This document shows positions 1 through 8,329 of a stretch of 29,701 bases of DNA, one piece after another. Position 1 is the first letter of the stretch; each line of letters opens with the position of its first letter. The translations under genes and the position numbers were made by a program. The stretch is from Armatimonadota bacterium (GTDB taxonomy: Bacteria; Armatimonadota; Armatimonadia; Armatimonadales; Armatimonadaceae), in assembly GCA_030833025.1 (NCBI GenBank), contig JAURHZ010000002.1, forward strand, positions 1 through 29,701. The letters run 5' to 3'. The notes below the pieces were generated by a model, which had not been told where the DNA came from, ran no database searches, and saw only the letters and a program-made list of their open reading frames with translations.

Positions 1-1967
1 TGGTAGGTTTCATAGATGTCATCGAAGACAACCTTGCCCACAGCCTGCTTTGCTTCTGCGTAAGGAACCGAGTCCCACTTGTCCATTGTTACGAAGAACG
101 CACCAAGGACGATGTCCTGTTGTGGCGAAACGATTGGAGAACCGTCTGCTGGTGAGAACAAGTTGTGACTTGCGAGCATCAGGACACGGGCTTCCGCCTG
201 TGCATGGGAGCTCAACGGGATGTGAACAGCCATCTGGTCGCCATCGAAGTCCGCATTGAATGCCTTACAAACTAGTGGGTGGAGCTGAATAGCCTTGCCA
301 TCCACGAGCTTTGGCTCGAATGCCTGAATTCCTAGGCGGTGCAGGGTTGGTGCACGGTTGAGCATCACAGGGTGCTCTTTAATGACCTTTTCGAGTGCAT
401 CCCAGACCTCTGGGCGCATCCGTTCGATCATCCGCTTTGCGGTCTTGATGTTACTCGTCGAACCGTTATCAACCAGCGTCTTCATCACGAATGGCTTGAA
501 GAGTTCAAGTGCCATTTCCTTTGGCAAACCACACTCGTGCAGCTTGAGCTCAGGACCGACAACGATAACCGATCGTCCGGAGTAGTCAACACGCTTGCCA
601 AGGAGGTTCTTACGGAAGCGGCCTTCTTTGCCCTTGAGCATGTCAGACAGCGACTTGAGTGCACGACCATTGGAACCGGTTACCGGGCGCTGACGACGTC
701 CGTTATCGATAAGCGCATCTACAGCTTCCTGCAACAAACGCTTTTCGTGGTTGACAATCGACTCTGGTGCGCGGATTTCCTGAATCTTCTTCAGACGGTT
801 GTTACGGTTGATGATACGGCGGTAAAGGTCATTGAGGTCAGACGTTGCAAAACGTCCACCATCAAGCTGAACCATCGGGCGAAGCTCAGGCGAGATAACC
901 GGTACACAGTCAAGAATCATCCATTCAGGGCGGCTCTTTGAATCTATAAATGCCGAGAAGACATCGAGGCGCTTGATAGCGCGCACAATCTTCGGACCGG
1001 GGGCATCATCGGAACGGGCAGCCTTACGCAAACGGGCTTGCTCCTGAAGTTCCTTGATGTCCTGGCGAATCTTGCGCTGTTCGACATCGAGGTCAACTTC
1101 TTGAAGCAGCTTACGAATAGCCGCACCGCCCTGGCCAGCCTCGACAACGGTGTAGAGATTTTCATCCACACGGTTAGCGATGACATCAAGGAGGGTTTCG
1201 ATCAAACGCCATTGATCTTCATCGATGAGCGCCTTCTTGTCGATGTTCGGCATGAGGTCCAGCGCTTGGCGAAGCTCGGTAATACGGTCTTCCGCATCCT
1301 TTGCTTCCTGCTCGACGCGATCTTCCACACGCTTTTGCATCTGAATGATTTCTTCTTCAGTCAGCGGTTCGCGGATCGGTTCTGCCTCAGGATCTTCGTA
1401 ATCTTCGACAATACGACCGTTTGCAATTTCCTCTGCGGATTCTTCACGGTATTCACGGATTGCGATATCACGCTCTTCGCGAATTGCTTCCGACTCTTCA
1501 TCGACAGCACGCGTGAATTCATCCATACGTGCGGCAATCGTAGCCTTGTCAACACTCGTGACGATATGGCTCTGGAAGTAAAGAACCTTCTCAAGAGGTC
1601 GTGGAGTCATGTCAAGAATGAGCGCAAGTGGGCTTGGTACACCCTTGAGGTACCAAATGTGGCACACAGGTGTTGAAAGCTCGATATGCCCCATCCGCTC
1701 ACGACGGACCTTGCTCCGGGTGACTTCGACGCCGCAGCGGTCGCAGACCACGCCTTTGAACTTATGCTTCTTATAGCGGCCACAGTGGCATTCCCAGTCC
1801 TTGGTAGGACCAAAAATACGCTCACAGAAAAGACCATCACGTTCCGGCTTATACGTCCGGTAGTTGATCGTCTCCGGCTTTTTGACTTCGCCATGTGACC
1901 ATGTGCGAATCTGTTCTGGGGATGCGATACCAATGCGAATCTTGTCGAATGTACTTGCGTCTGCCAT
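1..1967 (-). CDS. rpoC: DNA-directed RNA polymerase subunit beta-prime (N-terminal part, cut by window edge)
   Basis: This is the beta-prime subunit of RNA polymerase, which carries the catalytic magnesium site. The ATG at 1967 follows an AAGGA ribosome site seven bases upstream. About 655 residues are visible before the left edge. The N-terminal zinc site is C60, C62, C75 and C78. The catalytic motif NADFDGD lies at residues 571-577 (about 239-257). The motif sits about 110 residues later than in E. coli because of an acidic helical insertion at roughly residues 130-250 containing GGAAIRKLL, which resembles the insertion of Gram-positive and cyanobacterial beta-prime subunits. The gene lies 99 bases downstream of rpoB in the same orientation and is almost certainly co-transcribed with it. 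Identification is certain; the C-terminal half is outside the window. Confidence 0.98.
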   Translation of the reverse strand, partial: MADASTFDKIRIGIASPEQIRTWSHGEVKKPETINYRTYKPERDGLFCERIFGPTKDWECHCGRYKKHKFKGVVCDRCGVEVTRSKVRRERMGHIELSTPVCHIWYLKGVPSPLALILDMTPRPLEKVLYFQSHIVTSVDKATIAARMDEFTRAVDEESEAIREERDIAIREYREESAEEIANGRIVEDYEDPEAEPIREPLTEEEIIQMQKRVEDRVEQEAKDAEDRITELRQALDLMPNIDKKALIDEDQWRLIETLLDVIANRVDENLYTVVEAGQGGAAIRKLLQEVDLDVEQRKIRQDIKELQEQARLRKAARSDDAPGPKIVRAIKRLDVFSAFIDSKSRPEWMILDCVPVISPELRPMVQLDGGRFATSDLNDLYRRIINRNNRLKKIQEIRAPESIVNHEKRLLQEAVDALIDNGRRQRPVTGSNGRALKSLSDMLKGKEGRFRKNLLGKRVDYSGRSVIVVGPELKLHECGLPKEMALELFKPFVMKTLVDNGSTSNIKTAKRMIERMRPEVWDALEKVIKEHPVMLNRAPTLHRLGIQAFEPKLVDGKAIQLHPLVCKAFNADFDGDQMAVHIPLSSHAQAEARVLMLASHNLFSPADGSPIVSPQQDIVLGAFFVTMDKWDSVPYAEAKQAVGKVVFDDIYETY

Positions 1968-1991
1968 TACGAATCCTTATCGCGAACCATC

Positions 1992-2009
1992 GGTCCGAAG
2001 CTTCGGACC
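1992..2009 (-). other. 18-bp perfect palindrome in the rpoB-rpoC spacer
   Basis: The sequence GGTCCGAAGCTTCGGACC is a perfect palindrome. In the rpoBC mRNA it can fold into a seven-pair stem with a four-base loop, about 25 bases before the rpoC start codon. It could be an RNA processing or translation-control hairpin. The function is inferred. Confidence 0.6.
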
Positions 2010-2012
2010 TGC

Positions 2013-2034
2013 GGCCGCCACCGAAGTGACGGCC
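2013..2034 (-). other. UUCG-tetraloop hairpin in the rpoB-rpoC spacer
   Basis: Read as rpoBC mRNA, this gives GGCCGUCAC, a UUCG loop, then GUGGCGGCC: a nine-pair stem with one U-G wobble, closed by the very stable C(UUCG)G tetraloop. It lies directly upstream of the palindrome at 1992-2009. On the plus strand the same hairpin is followed by TTTTT at 2036-2040, so it could also terminate antisense transcription. Confidence 0.6.
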
Positions 2035-2066
2035 ATTTTTTACATCGATGACCGAGCACAGCCTAA

Positions 2067-5000
2067 CTAAGGCAGTGCGTCAAACTCATCTCGCTGACGA
2101 AGCTGTGCCCTACGGCGCTGTGCTTCATCCTCAAGGTAGTCCTCATCCTTGTCACGAAGGTCAATCTCATCACCCTTCGCATCTTCGACGGTCACCTTCA
2201 ATCCAAGCGACTGCAGCTCGTTGACGAGAATCTTGAAGGATTCAGGTACACCAGGCTCAAGCATCGCATCACCCTTGACAATCGACTCATAGGTCTTCAC
2301 ACGTCCGATGACGTCGTCAGACTTAATCGTCAGGATCTCCTGTAGGGTATACGCTGCTCCGTAGGCCTCAAGTGCCCAAACTTCCATCTCACCAAAGCGC
2401 TGTCCACCAAACTGTGCCTTACCACCCAGTGGCTGCTGTGTAACCAGCGAGTAAGGACCAGTACTTCGAGCGTGAATCTTGTCATCCACAAGGTGGGCAA
2501 GTTTCAGCATATAGATGCGGCCAACCGTGACCGGCATCTTGAAGTCTTCGCCTGTACGGCCATCACGTAGCTGGGACTTGCAGGTCTTGTCATAGAAGCC
2601 AACACGTGCCCAGACACGATCCCGGAGGGATTCCAGGAGGCGGTCGTATGCGTAGTTACGTGGAATCGTCTCGCCAACCGCAGGGCCGGCCAGAATCTCA
2701 GAAACACGCTCAAGCTCATCGGCATCGAGTTCAACAAGTGCAGCACGCACCGTCGCAAGGAGGTCCTCGACATCTGCATCGTCATCGGAAAGCTCAACAT
2801 CCACTTCCAGATCACTCCGGAGGTAGGAATTCAGCATTTCACGGCGACGACGACGTCCGTAGCGTCCCATCTCTGCCAGAATCTCAGCTTCGGTTGAACC
2901 TTCGAAGATTGGCTCCTTGAACTGAACGCCAAACTCCTTCGCGACCAGACCAAGGTGGGTTTCCATGATCTGTCCGATGTTCATACGGGAAGGCACACCA
3001 AGTGGGTTCAGAACGATGTCAACCGGTGTTCCATCCGCAAGGAATGGCATGTCGGCTTCAGGCAGGATCTTGGAGACAACACCCTTGTTTCCGTGGCGTC
3101 CTGCCATCTTGTCGCCTTCCATAATCTTACGCTTTTGGGCGATATAGATACGGACAAGCTTATTGACACCTGGCTGAAGGCCATCATCACCTGCAAGCTT
3201 CTGCAGACCAGCACGAGCCTCGCACTTTGGACAATCTTCGTTATCAGGCTTCTTGGAGAAGTTGAATTCAGCATCACAGACACGGCAGCGATACTTATGG
3301 CGGCTAAACACCTTGATGTCGACGATCTTACCCTTCTCACCGTGTGGAACACGGAGAGAGACATCACGGGTGTCTTCAGCCTTCTTACCAAAGATTGCGA
3401 TGATCAAACGCTCTTCCGCCGTCAGCTCACCCTGACCCTTAGGGGCAACCTTACCAATCAGGATGTCATCCGAGCGGACTTCAGCACCGATACGGATGAT
3501 TCCATCCTCATCAAGGTCCTTGAGGGCATCTTCGCCGACATTCGGGATGTCACGCGTCATTTCCTCAGGGCCAAGCTTGGTATCACGGGCCTCGAGCTCA
3601 TACTTCTCGATATGGATAGATGTGAAAACATCATCCTTTACGAGACGCTGGCTGAGCAAAATAGCATCTTCGTAGTTGTAGCCATTCCATGGCATAAACG
3701 CAACGAGGACGTTGTGGCCAAGACTGAGCTCACCCTTGTCGCAGCATGGGCCATCCGCAATCAAGTCACCCTGACGCAGCACCTGTCCAAGGTCAACCTT
3801 TGGACGCTGCGTGATACAGGTTCCCTGGTTGGAGCGAACCATGTTGAGCAGTGGGTAGCGGTCGAACTCACCACGTGGTGTCTTGACAACGACTTCCTTG
3901 CTAGTAACACGGTGGACGGTTCCATTGCGCTTGGCAAGAATAACCGCTCCCGAGTCGACCGCAGCCTTGCGTTCCATACCCGTCTTCACGAGAGGAGCCG
4001 CAGGGCGAACCGTCGGAACAGCCTGACGTTGCATGTTCGCGCCCATAAGTGCACGGTTTGCGTCGTCATTTTCAAGGAATGGAATCATCGCAGTTGCGAC
4101 GGAAACCAGCTGCTGTGGAGAGACGTCCACAAACTGCACTTCACCGGTCGATACGACTGGGTAGTCACTATTGAAGCGAACCTGAACGGTTTTGGACTTG
4201 AATGTTCCATCCTCGTTGATGTCCTCTTCAAGTGGGGCACGCCCAATCTTGTAGTGGTGTTCGTTGTCCGCTGGCAACCACTCGAGGTCACGTGTTACAC
4301 GACCATCGATGACCTTGCGGTATGGCGTCTCAAGGAAGCCAAACTGGTCAACACGTGCCTGCACTGCCATCGAGCCAATAAGACCAATGTTAGGTCCTTC
4401 AGGCGTCTCGATCGGACAGATACGGCCGTAGTGGGAGTGGTGAACGTCACGAACTTCCAGCTTTGCCGACTGACGGGAAAGACCGCCTGGTCCAAGGGAG
4501 GACAAACGGCGCTTGGATGTGATTTCAGCAAGCGGGTTCGTCTGGTCCATGAACTGGGAAAGCTGGGATGACCCGAAGAAGCTCTTGATAGCCGCTGACA
4601 CCGGCTTGACCGAAAGGACAAGTGGTGGAAGCATGTCATCGGAGTCCATCGATGTCATACGCTCCTTGGCAACCTTCTCCATACGGAGGAAGCCCATGCG
4701 GAGCTGGGAGTAGAGAAGCTCACCTACAGAGCGAACACGCTTGTTTTCAAGGTGGTCGATGTCATCCGGGGTGAAGCGTGAGCGCGACTCATCCTGGCCA
4801 TCGGCGCGGGCAGCAGCCTGCATACCGATAAGGTAGTCGATAATCGCACAGATATCCGTACGGGTGATCCAGCGGACCTTGTGTGGAATCTGAAGGGTTG
4901 TCAGCTTCTTGTTCAGCTTGTGACGACCAACCTTGGCCATGTCGTAGCGGCGAACATCGAAGAACATACCCCGGAGCATTGTCCGTACAGATTCATCGGA

Positions 5001-6185
5001 TGGCGGATCGCCCGGTCGCAGCTTGCGGTGGATATCAAACATCGCGGACTTGGCATCGACAACATTTGCTTCTTCGATGTCAAGTGTTGCATTCAAGTAC
5101 TTTGGAACCACCAGAAGGTTAACGGTTCCATCGCTGTTTTCCGCTTCAAGTGTCTCCAAAATGGTCTTAGCGACCGTCTTGTCAACCCGCTGATATGGGA
5201 TTGCCACAACCTTACCGGCAGATGACACGAAGTCCTGCAGGGCATAGGTATCAACAATGGAAGCCATAAAGAGCTCACGCTCTTCATCAGTGCCACCACG
5301 CGGAGCAGTGAAGTCAGTACGCGTACCAAAACGCTCTAGAATCTGGGCATCGGTTTCGTACTGAGGATCCTCAAAACGAACATTTAAGCGGTGATTACGC
5401 AGGTTCTCTTCACCACCGGCAAGCTCAACAAACTTTGCGCGGTCAGCGTACTGGACCGTATAACCAGCCTCAAAAATCACTTCGCCAGTCACATCGTCGA
5501 CAACGTGCTCAGCGAGCGTCTTTCCGACAGTTTCACGGAAGTCAACATTAAAGACTCCACCGAGCTCATCCTGGCTCAGCAAGCGGTCACGAACGAGATC
5601 GTTCTGAAGGCTTGGGTCGTTGAGGGCACGGAGAAGCGTCGTGATAGCGAACTTCTTGTTCTGACCAATCCGGACCATGACAGCTTCGGATGTATCCGTC
5701 TCAATCTCAACCCATGGGCCCTCGGATGGGATTAGGGTTGCAGAGAACTGCCAGTTCAGCGTGAGGTCAAGTTCATCACGGAAGTAAATGCCTGGGGAAC
5801 GGGAAAGCTGGGACACAACGACGCGCTCGGCACCGTTGATAATGAACGTACCCTTTTCCGTCATCAATGGAAGGTCACCAAGGTAAACCTCGGATTCCTT
5901 GACTTCGCCGTGCGCCGTCGTCAGACGAACACGAACTTTAATCGGGGACTCAAATGTGACATCACGACTACGGCACTGCTCAAGTGTGTATTTTGGCTCA
6001 CCTAGGGTGAAGTCAATCAACTCAATCGTGATCGCACCTGTGTGATCGTGAATCGGAGAGAACGATAGGAACAGTTCCTGCAATCCCTCCTCAAGAAACC
6101 AACGAAACGAATCCAATTGAAGTTGAATGAGGTTGGGAATGCCGGCCGCATGCTGCGCGCGCTTTGCCGAATGCTGAATCTCCAT
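2067..6185 (-). CDS. rpoB: DNA-directed RNA polymerase subunit beta
   Basis: This is the beta subunit of RNA polymerase, read leftward ahead of rpoC. Family hallmarks are GSSQLSQFMDQTNPLAEIT in rifampicin cluster I, the CPIETPEGPNIGLIGS segment and GDKMAGRHGNKG. I place the start at the ATG at 6185 because GGGAGGGG lies about eleven bases upstream, giving 1372 residues. In-frame alternatives are ATG 6224 and TTG 6257, which lack a ribosome site. Two oddities stand out: the cluster I position usually occupied by His (E. coli H526) is Ser557, and a zinc-ribbon-like insertion with C967, C970, C985 and C988 interrupts the segment between KVFSRH and GVNKLVRIYIAQKRK. The ribosomal protein genes rplJ and rplL, often found upstream, are absent; greA is divergent instead. 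Confidence 0.98.
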   Translation of the reverse strand: MEIQHSAKRAQHAAGIPNLIQLQLDSFRWFLEEGLQELFLSFSPIHDHTGAITIELIDFTLGEPKYTLEQCRSRDVTFESPIKVRVRLTTAHGEVKESEVYLGDLPLMTEKGTFIINGAERVVVSQLSRSPGIYFRDELDLTLNWQFSATLIPSEGPWVEIETDTSEAVMVRIGQNKKFAITTLLRALNDPSLQNDLVRDRLLSQDELGGVFNVDFRETVGKTLAEHVVDDVTGEVIFEAGYTVQYADRAKFVELAGGEENLRNHRLNVRFEDPQYETDAQILERFGTRTDFTAPRGGTDEERELFMASIVDTYALQDFVSSAGKVVAIPYQRVDKTVAKTILETLEAENSDGTVNLLVVPKYLNATLDIEEANVVDAKSAMFDIHRKLRPGDPPSDESVRTMLRGMFFDVRRYDMAKVGRHKLNKKLTTLQIPHKVRWITRTDICAIIDYLIGMQAAARADGQDESRSRFTPDDIDHLENKRVRSVGELLYSQLRMGFLRMEKVAKERMTSMDSDDMLPPLVLSVKPVSAAIKSFFGSSQLSQFMDQTNPLAEITSKRRLSSLGPGGLSRQSAKLEVRDVHHSHYGRICPIETPEGPNIGLIGSMAVQARVDQFGFLETPYRKVIDGRVTRDLEWLPADNEHHYKIGRAPLEEDINEDGTFKSKTVQVRFNSDYPVVSTGEVQFVDVSPQQLVSVATAMIPFLENDDANRALMGANMQRQAVPTVRPAAPLVKTGMERKAAVDSGAVILAKRNGTVHRVTSKEVVVKTPRGEFDRYPLLNMVRSNQGTCITQRPKVDLGQVLRQGDLIADGPCCDKGELSLGHNVLVAFMPWNGYNYEDAILLSQRLVKDDVFTSIHIEKYELEARDTKLGPEEMTRDIPNVGEDALKDLDEDGIIRIGAEVRSDDILIGKVAPKGQGELTAEERLIIAIFGKKAEDTRDVSLRVPHGEKGKIVDIKVFSRHKYRCRVCDAEFNFSKKPDNEDCPKCEARAGLQKLAGDDGLQPGVNKLVRIYIAQKRKIMEGDKMAGRHGNKGVVSKILPEADMPFLADGTPVDIVLNPLGVPSRMNIGQIMETHLGLVAKEFGVQFKEPIFEGSTEAEILAEMGRYGRRRRREMLNSYLRSDLEVDVELSDDDADVEDLLATVRAALVELDADELERVSEILAGPAVGETIPRNYAYDRLLESLRDRVWARVGFYDKTCKSQLRDGRTGEDFKMPVTVGRIYMLKLAHLVDDKIHARSTGPYSLVTQQPLGGKAQFGGQRFGEMEVWALEAYGAAYTLQEILTIKSDDVIGRVKTYESIVKGDAMLEPGVPESFKILVNELQSLGLKVTVEDAKGDEIDLRDKDEDYLEDEAQRRRAQLRQRDEFDALP

Positions 6186-6375
6186 ACCAGTTTGAACCCC
6201 TCCCAGGTCGGGCACATCTATCATCTGACGATGCAGTTGATTGACGTACGACACCAAGTTGTGCTAGGTTGTCGCAACTCAATCCCCACACCGACGACTA
6301 CAGCTGTTTCCCGCGTCACACTACTGTCAAAAGTCACAGGAATACCCGCAATGACACAGTGTGGCACGAATCCTC

Positions 6376-6404
6376 AAAATACCATCGCCAGCACAAACCG
6401 TCAA
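6376..6404 (-). promoter_or_regulatory. Promoter of rpoBC
   Basis: On the minus strand a TTGACG -35 element (6404-6399) is followed by a 17-base spacer and TATTTT (6381-6376), preceded by TG as in an extended -10. The predicted transcription start near 6369 leaves a leader of roughly 185 bases before the ATG at 6185. Confidence 0.65.
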
Positions 6405-6434
6405 GGTTAATAACGGTCAGTTAAGGGTATTGTG

Positions 6435-6463
6435 TTGCCAACAGAAAAGTACGCGTGTATACT
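6435..6463 (+). promoter_or_regulatory. Promoter of greA-alr
   Basis: TTGCCA (6435-6440), a spacer of exactly 17 bases and TATACT (6458-6463) form a near-consensus sigma-70-type promoter. The predicted start near 6470 gives a leader of about 60 bases before greA. Its -35 element is only 30 bases from the divergent -35 of rpoB. The 6186-6529 gap holds these two promoters and leaders and nothing else that I recognise. Confidence 0.75.
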
Positions 6464-6529
6464 CGCGCACCACGCGTTCCAAATAACGCACTGGTTCACG
6501 CAAAAGCACATACGTTTGGTGGAGCAATC

Positions 6530-6997
6530 ATGGCAGATTTCGTGTTGACGCCGAGTGGCAAACAAAAAATAGAACTTGAGCTGGAACAACTGAAGACCGT
6601 AGAAATGCCGGCACTCTCAGAGCGTATCCGTCAAGCACGTGACCTGGGTGACCTGTCCGAAAACTTTGACTATCAGGACTCAAAACGCCAACAGGGTTTT
6701 ATCCAAGGGCGGATTGCAGACTTGCAAACGATGCTTGAGCGCTCTGTAGTCGTTGAAGATGACCACCACGCACCAGGGACCATCGGGCTTGGTGCTGTGG
6801 TGACGTTGCGTGACACAGATGACGACACGGAAGAGTCATACACACTGGTGGGCGATTACGAAGCGGATCCTGATGACAACAAAATCAGCGTTGCATCCCC
6901 ACTTGGTAAGCAGCTGATGGGCCACCGGGCAGGCGATTCCGTCGCTATCACCGTCAATGGCTTCACCACACACTACACCGTCGTCACCGTCAGCTGA
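6530..6997 (+). CDS. greA: Transcription elongation factor GreA
   Basis: GreA rescues backtracked RNA polymerase by inserting its coiled coil into the secondary channel and stimulating transcript cleavage. The 155-residue protein matches the usual length of about 158. The N-terminal coiled coil carries the acidic tip in the segment RQARDLGDLSENFDYQDSK, and the C-terminal FKBP-like half includes SPLGKQLMGHRAGD. The ATG at 6530 is preceded by GGTGGAG at suitable spacing. It is transcribed divergently from rpoB, its functional target, and is followed five bases later by the alanine racemase gene, so the two probably share one transcript. Confidence 0.96.
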   Translation: MADFVLTPSGKQKIELELEQLKTVEMPALSERIRQARDLGDLSENFDYQDSKRQQGFIQGRIADLQTMLERSVVVEDDHHAPGTIGLGAVVTLRDTDDDTEESYTLVGDYEADPDDNKISVASPLGKQLMGHRAGDSVAITVNGFTTHYTVVTVS

Positions 6998-7002
6998 CAG
7001 AC

Positions 7003-8133
7003 GTGAATGCCGCATCGGCGGCGGATGTCCAAAGAACATTCGCCGCTGTTGACCTTGTTGCCCTTCGTGGCAATGTCCGTCTCCTCACAGAGCACTATGG
7101 GCAAATTTGCGCGGTTGTTAAGGCCGATGCTTATGGCCATGGACTTGTCCCATGTGCCCGTGCAGCGGTAAGTGGCGGAGCAGTAGCAATCGCAGTCGCA
7201 ACTCCAGCCGAAGGCCAGCTCCTCCGCGGGTGTGGCCTACAAACTGCCATCCATGTCCTCTCCCCGGCCGAACCCCTTGCAGCCAGACTCTGCGTTCACC
7301 AACACCTGACACCGTATGTGTCCAGTACCGCTTTTCTGGATGCCTTCCTAGATGCGGGTGGAAAGGCGGAGGACTGCTTTCTGATGCTCGATTCTGGGAT
7401 GGGACGGGAGGGTCTCCTCATGCCCGATGCCCTTGCAGCCCTAGCGCAAAGCAAAACCCCACTGCGTTTCGGTGGTATTGCAACACATTTGGCATCCGCA
7501 GACGCCCCCGATGACACATCACAAAAAGCCCAATACGCAACCTTTATTAAGGACATCCAAGCGCTGATAGGTATCGGCGCTGCAAGCGATAGCACAGTCA
7601 TTTCCATCAACAATTCGGCGGGAATGCTTTCAGATAACGCAACAACCCCGCTGCGCAACCCCATCCTTCATCGGCCAGGGGCACTCATCTACGGCATCGC
7701 CCCACACCCCACAATCAGCTTCCCAACCACCCCCATCCTCACCTGGCGAGCACGTATCCACATCATAAAGACACTCCCACCCGGACATGCGGTCGGCTAC
7801 GGTGCAACATTTGTGACACAACGTGATTCCCGTATCGCAACGGTTGGCGTTGGCTACGCAGATGGTTATCCACGTCGCGTTTCGCAAGAGACATCGGTTC
7901 TCGTACGGGGACAGCATGCCAGAATTTGTGGTGTGGTCTCGATGGACCAGCTACAGGTTGATGTCACTGATATCCCGGATGCATCCGAAGGCGATTGGGT
8001 AACCCTGATCGGCCATGAAGGCAAGGCATCGATTACGGTTGCAACGCTCGCATCGTGGGCGGATGTTCCCGTGCAGTGGCCGACATCCGGGCTCTCACCG
8101 CGTGTCCCGAGGCGCTACACGGGACTTGAATGA
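7003..8133 (+). CDS. alr: Alanine racemase
   Basis: This PLP enzyme interconverts L- and D-alanine and supplies D-Ala for peptidoglycan. The 376-residue length is typical. The PLP lysine is K40 in the motif VVKADAYGHG, and the second catalytic residue is Y285 in GVGYADGYPRR. The substrate and PLP phosphate region RPGALIYGIAP is present. The start is GTG at 7003, five bases after the greA stop, without a clear ribosome site; translation is probably coupled to greA. The call is secure from the two active-site motifs. Confidence 0.95.
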   Translation: MNAASAADVQRTFAAVDLVALRGNVRLLTEHYGQICAVVKADAYGHGLVPCARAAVSGGAVAIAVATPAEGQLLRGCGLQTAIHVLSPAEPLAARLCVHQHLTPYVSSTAFLDAFLDAGGKAEDCFLMLDSGMGREGLLMPDALAALAQSKTPLRFGGIATHLASADAPDDTSQKAQYATFIKDIQALIGIGAASDSTVISINNSAGMLSDNATTPLRNPILHRPGALIYGIAPHPTISFPTTPILTWRARIHIIKTLPPGHAVGYGATFVTQRDSRIATVGVGYADGYPRRVSQETSVLVRGQHARICGVVSMDQLQVDVTDIPDASEGDWVTLIGHEGKASITVATLASWADVPVQWPTSGLSPRVPRRYTGLE

Positions 8134-8137
8134 CGTA

Positions 8138-8290
8138 GCTCTCCTGAATGTGGTATAAGACCATATCTTGTATCCACACAGACTACGTGTGCTATATCTT
8201 GAGAGACATCTCTGTCGAAGAACCGATGTCTTCCAGTTAGTCTTGTGTCTGGCTGATTCTGCCCCCGTGCGCGTTGCGCCGGGGGTTTTG
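8138..8290 (+). ncRNA. Candidate small RNA or structured 5' leader between alr and the HNH gene
   Basis: This non-coding stretch of about 150 bases is rich in local pairing. It contains CACAC/GTGTG, GAGA/TCTC and GACATC/GATGTC pairs and ends at the terminator hairpin at 8262-8290. A possible promoter is TGACGT, 17 bases, TATAAG near its left end. I do not recognise a known RNA family. It could equally be the 3' end of the greA-alr transcript or an attenuator leader. Confidence 0.3.
8262..8290 (+). terminator. Rho-independent terminator upstream of the HNH gene
   Basis: CCCCCG pairs with CGGGGG and an inner GCGC/GCGC stem closes on a GTT loop. A TTTT run follows at 8286-8289. It probably ends the greA-alr transcript or a short RNA starting after alr, and lies 39 bases before the HNH start codon. 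Confidence 0.7.
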
Positions 8291-8329
8291 TGTTTAACTT
8301 CCACATCAATTTCTGAGGTCGATGGATAA

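Noticed and set aside
339..1676. Two long plus-strand frames opposite rpoC
   Set aside because: rpoC motifs are intact in the minus frame. The antisense products show no known motif or start signal.
2955..4571. 538-codon open frame on the plus strand opposite rpoB
   Set aside because: It is antisense to an unmistakable rpoB and its translation is the mirror of conserved beta-subunit codons, with no ribosome site or recognisable domain. It arises from codon bias.
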